A stretch of 64,000 nucleotides of DNA from Wansuia hejianensis (GCF_014337215.1 NZ_CP060635.1:1687501-1751500); one strand, 5' to 3'. Counted from the stretch's first letter, positions 45,577 through 55,178 are shown. Program-made: numbers and translations. Notes: generated from the sequence alone by a model not told the origin.

Positions 45577-46991
45577 TGAAGAAAAAACTATTCTGGAAAT
45601 TCCTGATCGCCTACATCCTGATCGGGATCACAAGCTTCATACTGATCTCCACGGCCGGTTCCCGGCTGCTGGAAAAAGAGCTGGTGGATTCTCACAGCAT
45701 GAGCCTCTATAAAGAAGCCTCCAGAATTGCCTCTTACCAGGCCGCCCGCTATTATACCCGCGGCATCACCCTGGAAGATACCTACAACAACCTGGCCGCC
45801 CTCTCCGACTTTCAGAATTCGGAGATATGGCTCATCAGCACCGACGGAGAGATTTTTCTGAATACAGAGGCCGATCTGGAGAGTGAACAGGCGGAGACTC
45901 TGGAAAATTTTGATCCCATCGCCTTGGGATCAGATTATTATACCGTAGGCCGCTTTTTCCAACATTTTGACTCAGACATGCTCAGCGTCATGGTGCCTGT
46001 CACTTCTAATCTGAACATCCGTGGCTACGTGGCCATCCACATGCCCATGACCGATGTCTATCAGGAACGGGAAGCCCTGCTCGCGCAAGTCTACCTGCTG
46101 TTTCTCGTACTTTTCCTGATTTTCCTGTCTGTGCTGGTCCTACTGGCTTTCGTAGTTAACCGCCCATTGAAGCGGATCATACGCGGCGCCCAGGAATATG
46201 CCTCCGGCAACCTGACCTACAATATTAACGTCCCCTCCAATGACGAAATGGGCTATCTGGCCAGCACGCTGAACTATATGTCTGATGAGCTGAATAAAAC
46301 GGGCGAGTATCAGCGTAAATTTGTCGCAAATGTCTCCCACGATTTCCGTTCACCGCTGACCTCCATCAAGGGATACGTGGAGGCCATTCTTGACGGAACG
46401 ATCCCTCAGGAGATGCAGGAGCGCTATCTGAACATTGTACTGTTCGAGACCGACCGTCTGAACAAGCTGACAAAGAGCATGCTGACGCTGAATAATATCG
46501 ATACCAAGGGACATTTTCTGGACATCACCAGCTTTGACATTAACGCGGTGATTAAAGACACAGCTGCCTCCTTTGAAGGCACCTGCACGGCTAAACGAAT
46601 TTCCATCGAGCTGCTGCTGGCCGCCGAGACGCTGTATGTTTCCGCCGATTTTGGCAAGATCCAGCAGGTATTATACAATCTGATCGACAATGCGATCAAA
46701 TTCAGCGACAACAATTCCACCATTCAGGTAGAAACTACCGAAAAGCATGGAAAAGTGTTTGTCTCCGTTAAGGATCACGGGGTCGGAATCCCCAGATCCT
46801 TCATTTCCAAGATCTGGGACCGTTTCTACAAGATAGACGCTTCCCGCGGAAAAGACCGCAAGGGCACGGGACTGGGCCTTGCGATCGTAAAAGAGATTAT
46901 CAGCGCCCACAATCAGAATATCAATGTGGTCAGCACGGTAGGCGCGGGGACGGAATTTATATTTTCACTGGATAAGACAAAGCAGCAATAA
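45576..46991 (+). CDS. sensor histidine kinase
   Basis: A 471-residue membrane kinase: helix at residues 8-27, an extracytoplasmic sensor of about 140 residues, second helix (LFLVLFLIFLSVLVLLAF), HAMP, HisKA with phospho-His in FVANVSHDFRSPLTSIKGYV, and HATPase with N box NLIDNAIKFS, DHGVGIP and GTGLGLAIV. The start overlaps the regulator stop (TAATG). Stimulus unknown. Confidence 0.93.
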   Translation: MKKKLFWKFLIAYILIGITSFILISTAGSRLLEKELVDSHSMSLYKEASRIASYQAARYYTRGITLEDTYNNLAALSDFQNSEIWLISTDGEIFLNTEADLESEQAETLENFDPIALGSDYYTVGRFFQHFDSDMLSVMVPVTSNLNIRGYVAIHMPMTDVYQEREALLAQVYLLFLVLFLIFLSVLVLLAFVVNRPLKRIIRGAQEYASGNLTYNINVPSNDEMGYLASTLNYMSDELNKTGEYQRKFVANVSHDFRSPLTSIKGYVEAILDGTIPQEMQERYLNIVLFETDRLNKLTKSMLTLNNIDTKGHFLDITSFDINAVIKDTAASFEGTCTAKRISIELLLAAETLYVSADFGKIQQVLYNLIDNAIKFSDNNSTIQVETTEKHGKVFVSVKDHGVGIPRSFISKIWDRFYKIDASRGKDRKGTGLGLAIVKEIISAHNQNINVVSTVGAGTEFIFSLDKTKQQ

Positions 46992-47006
46992 AGTAGGAGG
47001 TAAGTT

Positions 47007-47744
47007 ATGTTTCACCTATCAGAAGAGACCATACAGCGGTACAGCAGCATCAAACCAGCCTACAAGCGGATTTATCTGACACTCCGCCAAGCACTTTTAT
47101 CCGGGGAGCTGTCTGCCGAAGAAAAAATGCCGGAAGAGGCCCTCGCCCTGCAATTGGGTACCAGCCGGACGCCTCTGCGAAGAGCTCTGGACGACTTAAA
47201 AAGGGAAGGCTACCTGGAACACGCAAAGTCTGCCGCCAATTCCCCTCACCTTCCCAAAAAGGACATGAACAGTATAATCGACCTGGACGTGCTTCTGGAA
47301 TCTCACGCGGCATACCTGGCTGCCAGAAACGGTGTTTCCACTGAAAATCTGGAGATTCTGAAAGATTTGAACAGAATTCTGCGCAACGTAGATGAATCGT
47401 TCCGATATGACAGCGCATTTGAAAAAGACCTGATCGGCGTCCGTGACACTCATCTCCAGTTTCATCTGATGATCGCCCGGATGTCCCGGAACAAATATCT
47501 CTATCAGACAGTGGCTAAACTTCGAACAAAGCTGCGCCAATACTCGTCCCTGGAATCATTCCCCAGAGACCAGACTCCCAGCAGCTACTACCGCACGATC
47601 ATTGTCCCCTGTCACGAGGAAATCATCAGCGCCATCGAAAACCGTGAGCCTGAAAGCGCGCGGGCATGGATGTATACAGATGTCATCCGTTCCAGATCCA
47701 AATATTTTAACAGCTACAAAAACCCTTATCTGATCGGGCGTTAA
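47007..47744 (+). CDS. GntR-family (FCD) transcriptional regulator
   Basis: A 245-residue regulator: N-terminal winged helix (EEALALQLGTSRTPLRRALDDLKREGYLE) and C-terminal all-helical FCD ligand domain with the metal-type DTHLQFH motif and a late His (VPCHEEIISAI). It is close in sequence and layout to the regulator at 52.6 kb. It follows the kinase gene by 15 nt, and may therefore be read from the same transcript, although the NAT and UroD genes on the other side are likelier targets. Confidence 0.88.
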   Translation: MFHLSEETIQRYSSIKPAYKRIYLTLRQALLSGELSAEEKMPEEALALQLGTSRTPLRRALDDLKREGYLEHAKSAANSPHLPKKDMNSIIDLDVLLESHAAYLAARNGVSTENLEILKDLNRILRNVDESFRYDSAFEKDLIGVRDTHLQFHLMIARMSRNKYLYQTVAKLRTKLRQYSSLESFPRDQTPSSYYRTIIVPCHEEIISAIENREPESARAWMYTDVIRSRSKYFNSYKNPYLIGR

Positions 47745-47761
47745 ACCTCTTCGCGGCTTCT

Positions 47762-48547
47762 TCACAGCTTCAAATGGAAATACTGCTCTGCGATCTGCAG
47801 AAATTCAGTCTGAGTTCCTACATTCCGGGCCGCAGCCTTTCCATTTTTCACTTCAGTAAATAAACTGCCCATCAGATTATAATTCCCTTCCGGCGTCTTC
47901 AGATTCATTGAGCGCCTTTTGGTAAAATTTGAATCAGGGCTTGTGGAACAATAATTGTTCAGCGCAATAAAATCCACATTTTCCTGCGGCATGGTGTAGA
48001 ACCGGAACACGTGTTCGATGCTTCCGTCCGATGTGGTCCGGTCCAGGGCCCACCAGATGTCATCCAGTCTTACCGTGTGGAACAATTCTCCGCGGCATTC
48101 TGTCGTACCGCCTTCCGATATCTTCACGGCGCCGGAAGGAGCTGGTCCGCCAAACCCCACGTCACAGTAGTACAGTTCCCCTTCCACCTCTGCCACCACG
48201 CCTCTGTGCATGATTGGCGGCAGGTAATCTCTCCCGCGTACAATCCGGCACATACAGGACCATGCGCGATAGCCCAGATCCTTTAGAAGCTGCGTAAACA
48301 GGCCATTCAGTTCGAAACAATATCCTCCCCTCTTCCGGAGGACTATTTTATCATACAGCGCAGGTATCGCCAGGGATACAGGCATGTGGTAATCACAGAT
48401 ATCCAGGTTTTCAAAAGGAACGGCGCATTGGTGCGCATAGACCAGCCTGTCAAGAAATTCCCTGTTGGGCTTTAACGGAGCCGGAATTCCCAGACGCTCT
48501 AGATATGCCTCCGGTTCAGGTATGTGAGCATATAATTCTTCGTACAT
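47762..48547 (-). CDS. arylamine N-acetyltransferase (NAT)
   Basis: A 261-residue enzyme moving acetyl or acyl groups from CoA to arylamines. The Cys-His-Asp triad is visible: Cys77 in RKRGGYCFELNGLF, His114 in MHRGVV, Asp129 in CDVGFGG. C-terminal domain is complete. It lies at the end of a minus-strand group with the UroD-fold genes but is separated from them by a terminator. Confidence 0.88.
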   Translation of the reverse strand: MYEELYAHIPEPEAYLERLGIPAPLKPNREFLDRLVYAHQCAVPFENLDICDYHMPVSLAIPALYDKIVLRKRGGYCFELNGLFTQLLKDLGYRAWSCMCRIVRGRDYLPPIMHRGVVAEVEGELYYCDVGFGGPAPSGAVKISEGGTTECRGELFHTVRLDDIWWALDRTTSDGSIEHVFRFYTMPQENVDFIALNNYCSTSPDSNFTKRRSMNLKTPEGNYNLMGSLFTEVKNGKAAARNVGTQTEFLQIAEQYFHLKL

Positions 48548-48558
48548 AATCCTCCTTT

Positions 48559-48593
48559 CAAAAAGACCTCTGCGTCTTGTATACCAGCAGAGG
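48559..48593 (-). terminator. terminator after the UroD-fold gene
   Basis: On the minus strand CCTCTGC (48587-48593) pairs with GCAGAGG (48567-48573), and TTTTT follows the stem. It closes the UroD/transporter/UroD operon before the NAT gene. Confidence 0.75.
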
Positions 48594-48608
48594 CCTTTCT
48601 TATAATTC

Positions 48609-49682
48609 CTATCCGTTCACTTTCTGTCTGGAAAAACGGTAAATATCCTCAAAGAAACAGGGATTTAAGATTTTGGAGCTATACCCGACCATGGCCGGCG
48701 CTCCCGGCACCATATAGGCATCCACATATTCTTTCGCAACCCTACGCACTTCATCCCTGGGCATATCCTCTGATATATCCGGAGTCTCCACGCCAATAAG
48801 GATATCCTTACCGTATTCCCGGTACATGGCCGCTTTGTCATTCATCTCCTGCCCTGCCCAGCTGTCCACACCTGCTTCTACGATTGCCGGAAATATGGAT
48901 TCTATATGGCCGCAGCTGTGCATGTCGTAAAACAGCCCTTTCGCATGCGCATGATCCACCACCGTCCGCAAATGAGGAACAAACATATTCCTGGCCGTCT
49001 CCAGGGAGAAAAACGGTGACCGCTGGCTGCCCCAGTCGTCATGAACACAGATTCCCCTGATGGAGAAGTGTTCAACAAATTTATCAATCATCCGGCAATA
49101 CAGATCAGCCAGTTTATCGAGGAATTCATGAACAGCCTTCTGCTGATCTTCATCAATCAGCGCCATGGCCGCCCCCTCAAAATCCATCATGGAAATCATC
49201 CGTTCAAAATACCCGGTATATATGGTAGGCATGACGGCCAGCTCCGGATCAGCGACGAATTCCCGGCTGAGAGCCTTCTGCCCTTCCCAGTCCCATGAAT
49301 CAATATCCGGCCAAACAACTTTTTCCTTCCACTCATTCATGGTGGATAGCAGCGGCGCACCTGGCTTTACCATAGAACCTCCCGCTACCTCCACGAACAC
49401 CCAGGTGATCCCGAACATATCCGGAAACCCTTCCGGATGAACCTTCGGTTCCCCGCCGTCACGGATGGAAGCCCTGGCTTCCGCGTCTGGGAATATTCTC
49501 GGGTTAAATCCCAGAAAATAGCGGTAGTTTGGCATGAACACAGGTGCTTTGTCAAAAATTGCCCGCAGCATATTCTCTCCCGCCGTGACCGGCGCCTCGT
49601 AGACCGGGAGATCAATCCTCCCACGTGCTCCGGGGATCACATAGCGCACCCTCATTTCATCCTCTGAAAATTTCATATCCAA
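48609..49682 (-). CDS. UroD-fold protein, paralog B
   Basis: A 357-residue UroD-superfamily TIM barrel. VHDDWGSQRSPFFSLE and DMHSCGHIESIFP hold the conserved His and the H-x-C pair of zinc-dependent methyltransferases; a late Cys occurs in ILNPCFFEDIYRFS, where a third ligand could lie. Very similar to the gene at 51.1 kb throughout (ends, YVIPGARGRID, MISMMDFEGAAMALID), so the two arose by duplication around the transporter. No corrinoid partner nearby; reaction unknown. Confidence 0.78.
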   Translation of the reverse strand: MDMKFSEDEMRVRYVIPGARGRIDLPVYEAPVTAGENMLRAIFDKAPVFMPNYRYFLGFNPRIFPDAEARASIRDGGEPKVHPEGFPDMFGITWVFVEVAGGSMVKPGAPLLSTMNEWKEKVVWPDIDSWDWEGQKALSREFVADPELAVMPTIYTGYFERMISMMDFEGAAMALIDEDQQKAVHEFLDKLADLYCRMIDKFVEHFSIRGICVHDDWGSQRSPFFSLETARNMFVPHLRTVVDHAHAKGLFYDMHSCGHIESIFPAIVEAGVDSWAGQEMNDKAAMYREYGKDILIGVETPDISEDMPRDEVRRVAKEYVDAYMVPGAPAMVGYSSKILNPCFFEDIYRFSRQKVNG

Positions 49683-49693
49683 ACACTCACCTT

Positions 49694-51088
49694 CTATTTC
49701 TGGCCTGCTTTCCTCTCTCTGATCTCTGCCTGCATGCTGCGTACCTTATCATCCGTGAGCGGAAACAACACCATCAGGACAATTCCCACCACCAAAAGCA
49801 GGCTCGGAAGTGCGCTGAACAGCACACGAATGCCAGAAATCGCACCAGCTGTTACGTTAGTCTTGTCAAAACCCACAGCCACCAGACCAAAGCCCATTAC
49901 AAAACTGCCCACCGTCGTTCCGATTTTCGGAACCAGATTAAACAGAGACATCATAAACGGCTTCAAATCCTTGCCGCTCTTCCACTGGGTGTAATCCACA
50001 ACAGATGAATAAATCGTGATCTCTGCCGCATGAGCAATTGAATAGCCCACATAACCGGCGCTCATTAGCACTGTAAACACAACGGCGTTTGTGCCCAGGA
50101 AATAAGCCAGTGCCAAACAGGCTGCGTAGATGGAAAGACCGAGAATATAGGTCTGTTTCGCTCCCTTAACCAGACGGCTGACATACGGCATGATAAAGGA
50201 ACCGCCAATCATCAAAAACGTGCTGAGAGACAGATATACTGTCAGCATGTTCTTATCACCAACCACATAGGTATAATAATATGCCGCCAGGCCGGTGATG
50301 ATAAAATATGTGGACCCTTTACAGGAAGCGCCTCCCAGATACAGTAAAAACGGTTTTGTAATCGCGTACTTAATCATTTCCCATAGAGAAGCCTTATAGA
50401 CATCCTCCACCGGTTTTTTGACTTCACCTTTTGCAGTCTCTGCTTTCGGAGCCACGACATCTATTTTTTTTGTAGCTGTAAACAGCTGCACATAGGCCAG
50501 GATAACAAGAACGCCGATCAAAAGAGCCAGCATCGAGTATCCCATCGCATCATTCCCCTGCCCAAACAGGGAAATCAGATATACGCTGAACAGAGAAAAC
50601 ACAAACTTACCAGTAGAATTACAGATATTTTTCGCAGCCGCATATGCCTGACGCTCATCCGGATCTGAAGCCATTAATGGTAAAAGCCCGGTAAAAGCTG
50701 TAAATGCGATATTATAACCCACATACGTTAAAATGTAAGCCCCTCCAAACCAGACCGCCTGGCCCACTCCTGTAAGCCCCGGATCAGAAAATGACAACCA
50801 CCGGAACACTGCCGCCGTGACGGCGCCCAGAATCAGCCAGGGCCGGAATTTTCCCGACTTAAATTTCGCTTTTTGCATGATTATGCCGATAAACGGTACA
50901 GAAACCATATCTATAATGCTGGCGGCTCCCAAAATCCCCGCCATCACTCCAGTCTCTAACCCCACCGCATCCGTCAGAAAAATGGCCCAATATGTAGTAG
51001 CTATCGTTGTAATCAAAGTCGAAAAACCATTTGTCAGACCATATCGGAATGACATCACACTATACATTGTTTTCTTCTTTTTTTCCAT
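49694..51088 (-). CDS. GPH-family (MFS_2) sodium/sugar-type symporter
   Basis: A 464-residue 12-helix transporter of the glycoside-pentoside-hexuronide type (FRYGLTNGFSTLITTIATTYW at the start, then FKSGKFRPWLILGAVTAAVF). It stands between two UroD-fold paralogs in one operon, so it probably imports the compound they act on; a glycoside is possible. Confidence 0.82.
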   Translation of the reverse strand: MEKKKKTMYSVMSFRYGLTNGFSTLITTIATTYWAIFLTDAVGLETGVMAGILGAASIIDMVSVPFIGIIMQKAKFKSGKFRPWLILGAVTAAVFRWLSFSDPGLTGVGQAVWFGGAYILTYVGYNIAFTAFTGLLPLMASDPDERQAYAAAKNICNSTGKFVFSLFSVYLISLFGQGNDAMGYSMLALLIGVLVILAYVQLFTATKKIDVVAPKAETAKGEVKKPVEDVYKASLWEMIKYAITKPFLLYLGGASCKGSTYFIITGLAAYYYTYVVGDKNMLTVYLSLSTFLMIGGSFIMPYVSRLVKGAKQTYILGLSIYAACLALAYFLGTNAVVFTVLMSAGYVGYSIAHAAEITIYSSVVDYTQWKSGKDLKPFMMSLFNLVPKIGTTVGSFVMGFGLVAVGFDKTNVTAGAISGIRVLFSALPSLLLVVGIVLMVLFPLTDDKVRSMQAEIRERKAGQK

Positions 51089-51143
51089 TACATAAACCTC
51101 CCTCTATACTCCAGAGTATAATCGCAGACAACTCCACAGCTGA

Positions 51144-52217
51144 TTATTCAGCCAGCCTTTCCCTCGAATACCGATAGACAGCTTCGAAAAAGACTGGATT
51201 CAGGATTTGCGAATTAAACCCGATCATGGCCGGCGCTCCCGGCTGCAGGAATTCTTCCGCATATTTTCTGGCTATTTCATACACTGTCTCTTCCGGCATA
51301 TCCTCCGGTATATCCGGCGTATCCACGCCTATCAGGATCTCTCTGCCATACTGGTGGTAAAGTTTTCCTTTGTCATTCATCGGCTGGCCCGACCAGGAAT
51401 CCACACCTGCTTCAATCATCGCCGGAATCAGGTTCTCCACCTGCCCGCAGCAGTGCATATCATAAAACAGCCCTTTAGAGTGCGCATGTTCCGTGACCTT
51501 CCGGATGTGCGGCACCAGCATTTCTTTGACAGTATCTAGAGAAAAGAACGGCGCCCGCTGGCTGCCCCAGTCGTCATGGACACAGATGCCGTCTATCGGA
51601 AAATATTCCACGTATTTATCAATAATCCGGCAGTATAACTCTGCCAGCCGGTCTAAAAACTCATGGACCGCATCCTGTTGCTCTTCGTCAATCAGCGCCA
51701 TTGCCGCCCCTTCGAAGTCCATCATGGAAATCATCCGTTCAAAATACCCGGTCATAATCGTAGGCACCAGAGCCAGCTCTTGATTGGAGGTAAATTCTCT
51801 GCTCAGCTCCGCCTGGCCTTTCCAGTCCCAAGAGTCGACGTCTGGCCATACTACCTTCTCTTTCCAGTCATTCATGTCATGCATCAGCGGATTACCCGGC
51901 TCAACCATGGAGCCGCCCGCCACCTCTACGAAGATCCAGTTGATTCCGAACATATCCCGGAATCCTTCCGGATGCCTGACGGGATCGCCGCCATCCATGA
52001 CAAATCCTCTTGCCTCATTGTCCGGTATGATCCGCGGCGTAAAGTTCAGATAATACCTGTAACTAGGCATATACACCGGCGCTTTATCAAAAATCGCCCT
52101 TTTCATGTTCTCTCCCGCCGTTACCGGACCGTCGTAGACAGGCATATCAATTCTGCCCCTTGCCCCCGGGATTACATAGCGGACTTTTAGTTCATTCTCA
52201 GAAAAAGCTTTACCCAT
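51144..52217 (-). CDS. UroD-fold protein, paralog A
   Basis: A 357-residue UroD-superfamily protein, first gene of the operon. VHDDWGSQRAPFFSLD and DMHCCGQVENLIP keep the H-x-C feature; the late Cys of paralog B is Val here (LNPVFFEAVYRYS). This difference may mean divided function between the copies. The upstream region carries a promoter and operator-like TGTATAC sites shared with the divergent GntR regulator. Confidence 0.78.
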   Translation of the reverse strand: MGKAFSENELKVRYVIPGARGRIDMPVYDGPVTAGENMKRAIFDKAPVYMPSYRYYLNFTPRIIPDNEARGFVMDGGDPVRHPEGFRDMFGINWIFVEVAGGSMVEPGNPLMHDMNDWKEKVVWPDVDSWDWKGQAELSREFTSNQELALVPTIMTGYFERMISMMDFEGAAMALIDEEQQDAVHEFLDRLAELYCRIIDKYVEYFPIDGICVHDDWGSQRAPFFSLDTVKEMLVPHIRKVTEHAHSKGLFYDMHCCGQVENLIPAMIEAGVDSWSGQPMNDKGKLYHQYGREILIGVDTPDIPEDMPEETVYEIARKYAEEFLQPGAPAMIGFNSQILNPVFFEAVYRYSRERLAE

Positions 52218-52630
52218 ACCTCTGTATGCCTCCTTTTATCTCAGAAATCCCGCTGTTGCCTAACGGCGCCTTCCCTGCCCGATCGTTCTTTACAGGTGAT
52301 CCCCATCACCAAAGCCATATTTTTAATGCTGTAAAGAACAGTCCGTTGTTTTAAAAGCTGCCGTGCATCAGCTGCATCCCTGTTTCTGACTCTATCTTAA
52401 TCTTGCTGTACGGAATCTGTCAATCCAAAAATGTATACATTTTCTATTTTCAGCAAAATATATAAAGAACATAAAAGGATTAAATGTATACAAATTTATT
52501 TTTCTTCCTTTGTTTTTTTATATGTATACTTTTTTTTAAGATATTGATTTACATATGAATAAACTATGTTAGAATATAAAAAGACACTCCTATTTTCTTA
52601 AATAAATCTGCAGAAAGGAGGGTGGTTTTT
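52218..52630. promoter_or_regulatory. divergent control region with TGTATAC operators
   Basis: AT-rich region of about 410 bp between the UroD operon and a GntR gene. Minus-strand promoter: TTGACA (52418-52423), 18 bp, TAAGAT (52394-52399). Plus-strand promoter: TTTACA (52548-52553), 16 bp, TAGAAT (52570-52575). Three TGTATAC words occur: ATGTATACAT at 52431-52440, TGTATACA at 52485-52492, and ATGTATAC at 52522-52529. The GT..AC dyad fits FCD-type GntR sites, so the adjacent regulator is the likely binder. Confidence 0.7.
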
Positions 52631-53359
52631 ATGATTCAGTTTCCACAGGAAATTGTGGATATGTATAAAGACTTCAAACCAGCCCATTTAAAGATCTACC
52701 GGATTGTCCGGGACAGCATTTTTTCCGGCCAGGTACCGGCCGGAGAAAAGTTCACCGAGGAAGGTATTGCGAAGGCTCTAGGCATCAGCCGCACTCCAGT
52801 CCGCGTAGCTCTGGCACGGCTGCGTAATGAAGGTTTGCTTCAAAATATTACCAAAAGCAACCTGGGCATTCAGGACTATTCCACGAAAGAAAAGACAGAC
52901 CTGTTGTTCCTCATTGAATTTCTAGAGGGAAAAGCCGCCTATCTGGCCGCTAGTCAGGGCATTTCTGAAGATGACCTGTCTACATTGACAGAAATCAACG
53001 ACGCGATCGCCACCTACACAGATCTGCCGGATTCCTCGAACCAGCTGAATGTCTACGGAGTCAGAGATCTTCATATGCAGTTTCATCTGCTGATCGCCAA
53101 ATTTTCCGGAAACCAGTTTCTATATAAGGAAATTGTTGAACTGCGCAATATCATGCGCATTTTAAGATCCGATCTGGTCTATTCCAGCGACCGGCGCGGA
53201 AATTACGCGGACTTCATCGCTCCTCTGCACCAGTGTATTATCGGAGCCATCCAGCGCCGGAGCCCGGAAGAGGCCGAACTCTATATGCGATATGAAATCA
53301 ACCATTCGAAAGAAATATACGCCAACAGCGCTGTGGACGCCGGATACACCTCCCATTAG
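52631..53359 (+). CDS. GntR-family (FCD) transcriptional regulator
   Basis: A 242-residue regulator: winged helix EEGIAKALGISRTPVRVALARLRNEGLLQ and FCD domain with DLHMQFHLLIAKFSGNQFLY and a late APLHQCIIGAI. A GTG at 52622 is in frame, but AAGGAGGG suits the ATG at 52631. It is divergent from the UroD operon across a region with three candidate operators and probably controls it; the carboxylate carrier downstream may be a second target. Confidence 0.88.
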   Translation: MIQFPQEIVDMYKDFKPAHLKIYRIVRDSIFSGQVPAGEKFTEEGIAKALGISRTPVRVALARLRNEGLLQNITKSNLGIQDYSTKEKTDLLFLIEFLEGKAAYLAASQGISEDDLSTLTEINDAIATYTDLPDSSNQLNVYGVRDLHMQFHLLIAKFSGNQFLYKEIVELRNIMRILRSDLVYSSDRRGNYADFIAPLHQCIIGAIQRRSPEEAELYMRYEINHSKEIYANSAVDAGYTSH

Positions 53360-53431
53360 GCGTAGAGGCTAAGGCAAATCATGCACAGATGTCAGCCGCA
53401 GAGCTGCTTTCCTTTACACATTCTATGCAAT

Positions 53432-53480
53432 AAAAAAACAATTCCTAAATCCAGGTGAGTTTTAAGAATTGTTTTTTTTT
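53432..53480. terminator. bidirectional-looking terminator after the GntR gene
   Basis: AAAAAAACAATTC pairs with GAATTG followed by nine T; the stem extends inward imperfectly. T runs on both strands suit both directions. Confidence 0.75.
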
Positions 53481-53524
53481 GCAAATGCAGCTGTATTTGT
53501 GTATTTTTCACAAATATTTTATGT

Positions 53525-53567
53525 ACAAGTTAGATAACTTGTCATTTAATTATAAATATGCTATAAT
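53525..53567 (+). promoter_or_regulatory. promoter and overlapping operator of the MatC-like carrier
   Basis: TTGTCA (53539-53544), exactly 17 bp, TATAAT (53562-53567). A dyad ACAAGTT-AGAT-AACTTGT (53525-53542) overlaps the -35 box, a place where a bound repressor would block RNA polymerase. The dyad differs from TGTATAC, so a different regulator may act. Confidence 0.75.
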
Positions 53568-53623
53568 TCTCTCAGCAATACGGCCGATCCCCATTTACCA
53601 AAGCAGAAGGCTGAGGTAAAGCT

Positions 53624-54925
53624 ATGAACTCTACCGCTATGGCAGTCATCTGCCTGGCTGCTTTTGCGATTTCTATTCTAATTTCATACCGGCGCAAGCT
53701 GAACACCGGCGTCCTTGCTATGGCTTTTGCCTATCTCATCGGCTGTTTCCTCATGGGACTTCCGGTTAAAGACGTGGTGGCACAATTTCCGGTTAAGATG
53801 CTGTTCCTGTTGTTTTCCGTATGTTTTTTCTACGGTTATGCGATACAGAACGGTACGTTGCAGATTATCGCCGATCACATCATCTACCGTTTCCGCAACA
53901 AAACAAAATTCCTGCCCTTTATCCTGTATTTGCTGGCCTTTGGACTGGCAGTCATGGGAGCCAGCGCTCCGGCTATTTCTTCTTTTCTCGCCCCGGTCTG
54001 CATTATCATCGGCGCGAGCACAGGAATTCACTATCTGATCATGCTGGTGCTCATTTGCCTTGGCTCCGGCGCCGGTTCTCTGGTCCCTTGGGGACAGGGC
54101 GGCCTGATCATCCGGGGAATCATCGAAAGCACTCCTTTTGCGTCGGAAGCTGCATCCATTCCCCTGAAGGTGTGCCTGAATCTCTTCTTCACCGGATTTT
54201 TGGCACTGCTGATTGTATACTTTATTTTCAAAGGTCACCATGCCATACCCTGCGAGATTAAAAAACCCGAAAAATTCAATTCCGTACAGCGGAAAACCCT
54301 TTTAATTCTCGGTATTGTGCTGGCTCTGGTGCTGCTTCCCGCCATTGTGAACACGCTGCATCCTCTGGATGCCGCCCGCCAATTCGCCGGACTGTTCGAT
54401 ATTCAGATGCTGTCTATCGTCGGCGCTGTGATCTGCGCCCTGCTGAATCTGGGGGATGAGAAAAAGATTCTGCTTCATTCCGTTCCATGGAACACTATCA
54501 TCCTAGTGTGCGGCGTATGTATGCTGCTGGGCATAACAACACAGACCGGCGTCTTTGATACTATTACAGACCTTCTCAGCGTAAACCTGTCCGAGACAGT
54601 GATCGGATGCGCCCTGGTGCTGCTGGGAGGATTCATGAGCTTCTTCAGCGGGGCCATGTCGGTAGTAGTCCCACTGTTTCTCCCGGTGGTCCTTTCCATT
54701 GCGGCCGCAGGAGGACACTCACCGGCGGCACTGGCATCGGCGCTCACTATTGGAGCCGTCATGACCTGCACCTCGCCGTTTTCCACAGCCGGTTCCTTCA
54801 TCCTCTCCTGTATACCGGACGCCCAAACACGCGACAGGATCTTTGGAAAACAATTTCTGCTCACCTGCCTGCTCTTTATTGTACCTGTCATCCTGATGGC
54901 AACAGGCGCATACGGCATACTGTAA
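53624..54925 (+). CDS. MatC/SLC13-like carboxylate carrier
   Basis: A 433-residue membrane carrier with about twelve helices, of the ion-transporter superfamily that includes MatC (malonate/dicarboxylate) carriers. Two matching halves show the helix-break signatures MGASAPAISSFLAP and FMSFFSGAMSVVVPLFLP, and the loop STAGSFILSCIPD. GAGGT before the ATG. Probably imports a dicarboxylate or related acid; substrate is inferred. Confidence 0.78.
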   Translation: MNSTAMAVICLAAFAISILISYRRKLNTGVLAMAFAYLIGCFLMGLPVKDVVAQFPVKMLFLLFSVCFFYGYAIQNGTLQIIADHIIYRFRNKTKFLPFILYLLAFGLAVMGASAPAISSFLAPVCIIIGASTGIHYLIMLVLICLGSGAGSLVPWGQGGLIIRGIIESTPFASEAASIPLKVCLNLFFTGFLALLIVYFIFKGHHAIPCEIKKPEKFNSVQRKTLLILGIVLALVLLPAIVNTLHPLDAARQFAGLFDIQMLSIVGAVICALLNLGDEKKILLHSVPWNTIILVCGVCMLLGITTQTGVFDTITDLLSVNLSETVIGCALVLLGGFMSFFSGAMSVVVPLFLPVVLSIAAAGGHSPAALASALTIGAVMTCTSPFSTAGSFILSCIPDAQTRDRIFGKQFLLTCLLFIVPVILMATGAYGIL

Positions 54926-54967
54926 AGTCCCGGCTCCGGCCGTCTATGATTCAAGGAGGAACTATTG

Positions 54968-55162
54968 ATGAAAAAATATATACGCGCACCCTTTGTATTA
55001 CCCGGACTGTTACTTGTGGCAGGCGGAATCATTGCATCCATTTTTATCCGGAATATTGAAAACAATATGGTTTACATGCTGGCATCCATGGGCTGCGCTC
55101 TGCTTTGTCTGATCGGAATCTCGCCGACGCTCAATTATATCAACAACGCGCGGAAAAAATGA
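54968..55162 (+). CDS. small two-helix membrane protein
   Basis: A 64-residue protein with two hydrophobic segments (FVLPGLLLVAGGIIASIFI and MVYMLASMGCALLCLIGI) and basic ends. GGAGG is placed for the ATG at 54968 (a TTG three bases earlier is less likely). It follows the carrier by 40 nt and shares its transcript, so it may be a carrier accessory subunit; no family is recognised. Confidence 0.65.
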   Translation: MKKYIRAPFVLPGLLLVAGGIIASIFIRNIENNMVYMLASMGCALLCLIGISPTLNYINNARKK

Positions 55163-55178
55163 TTCAATGCAAAACAAT

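Noticed and set aside
48577..48586. TTGTATACCA as another GntR operator
   Set aside because: It lies in the loop of a terminator and has no promoter next to it; probably chance.
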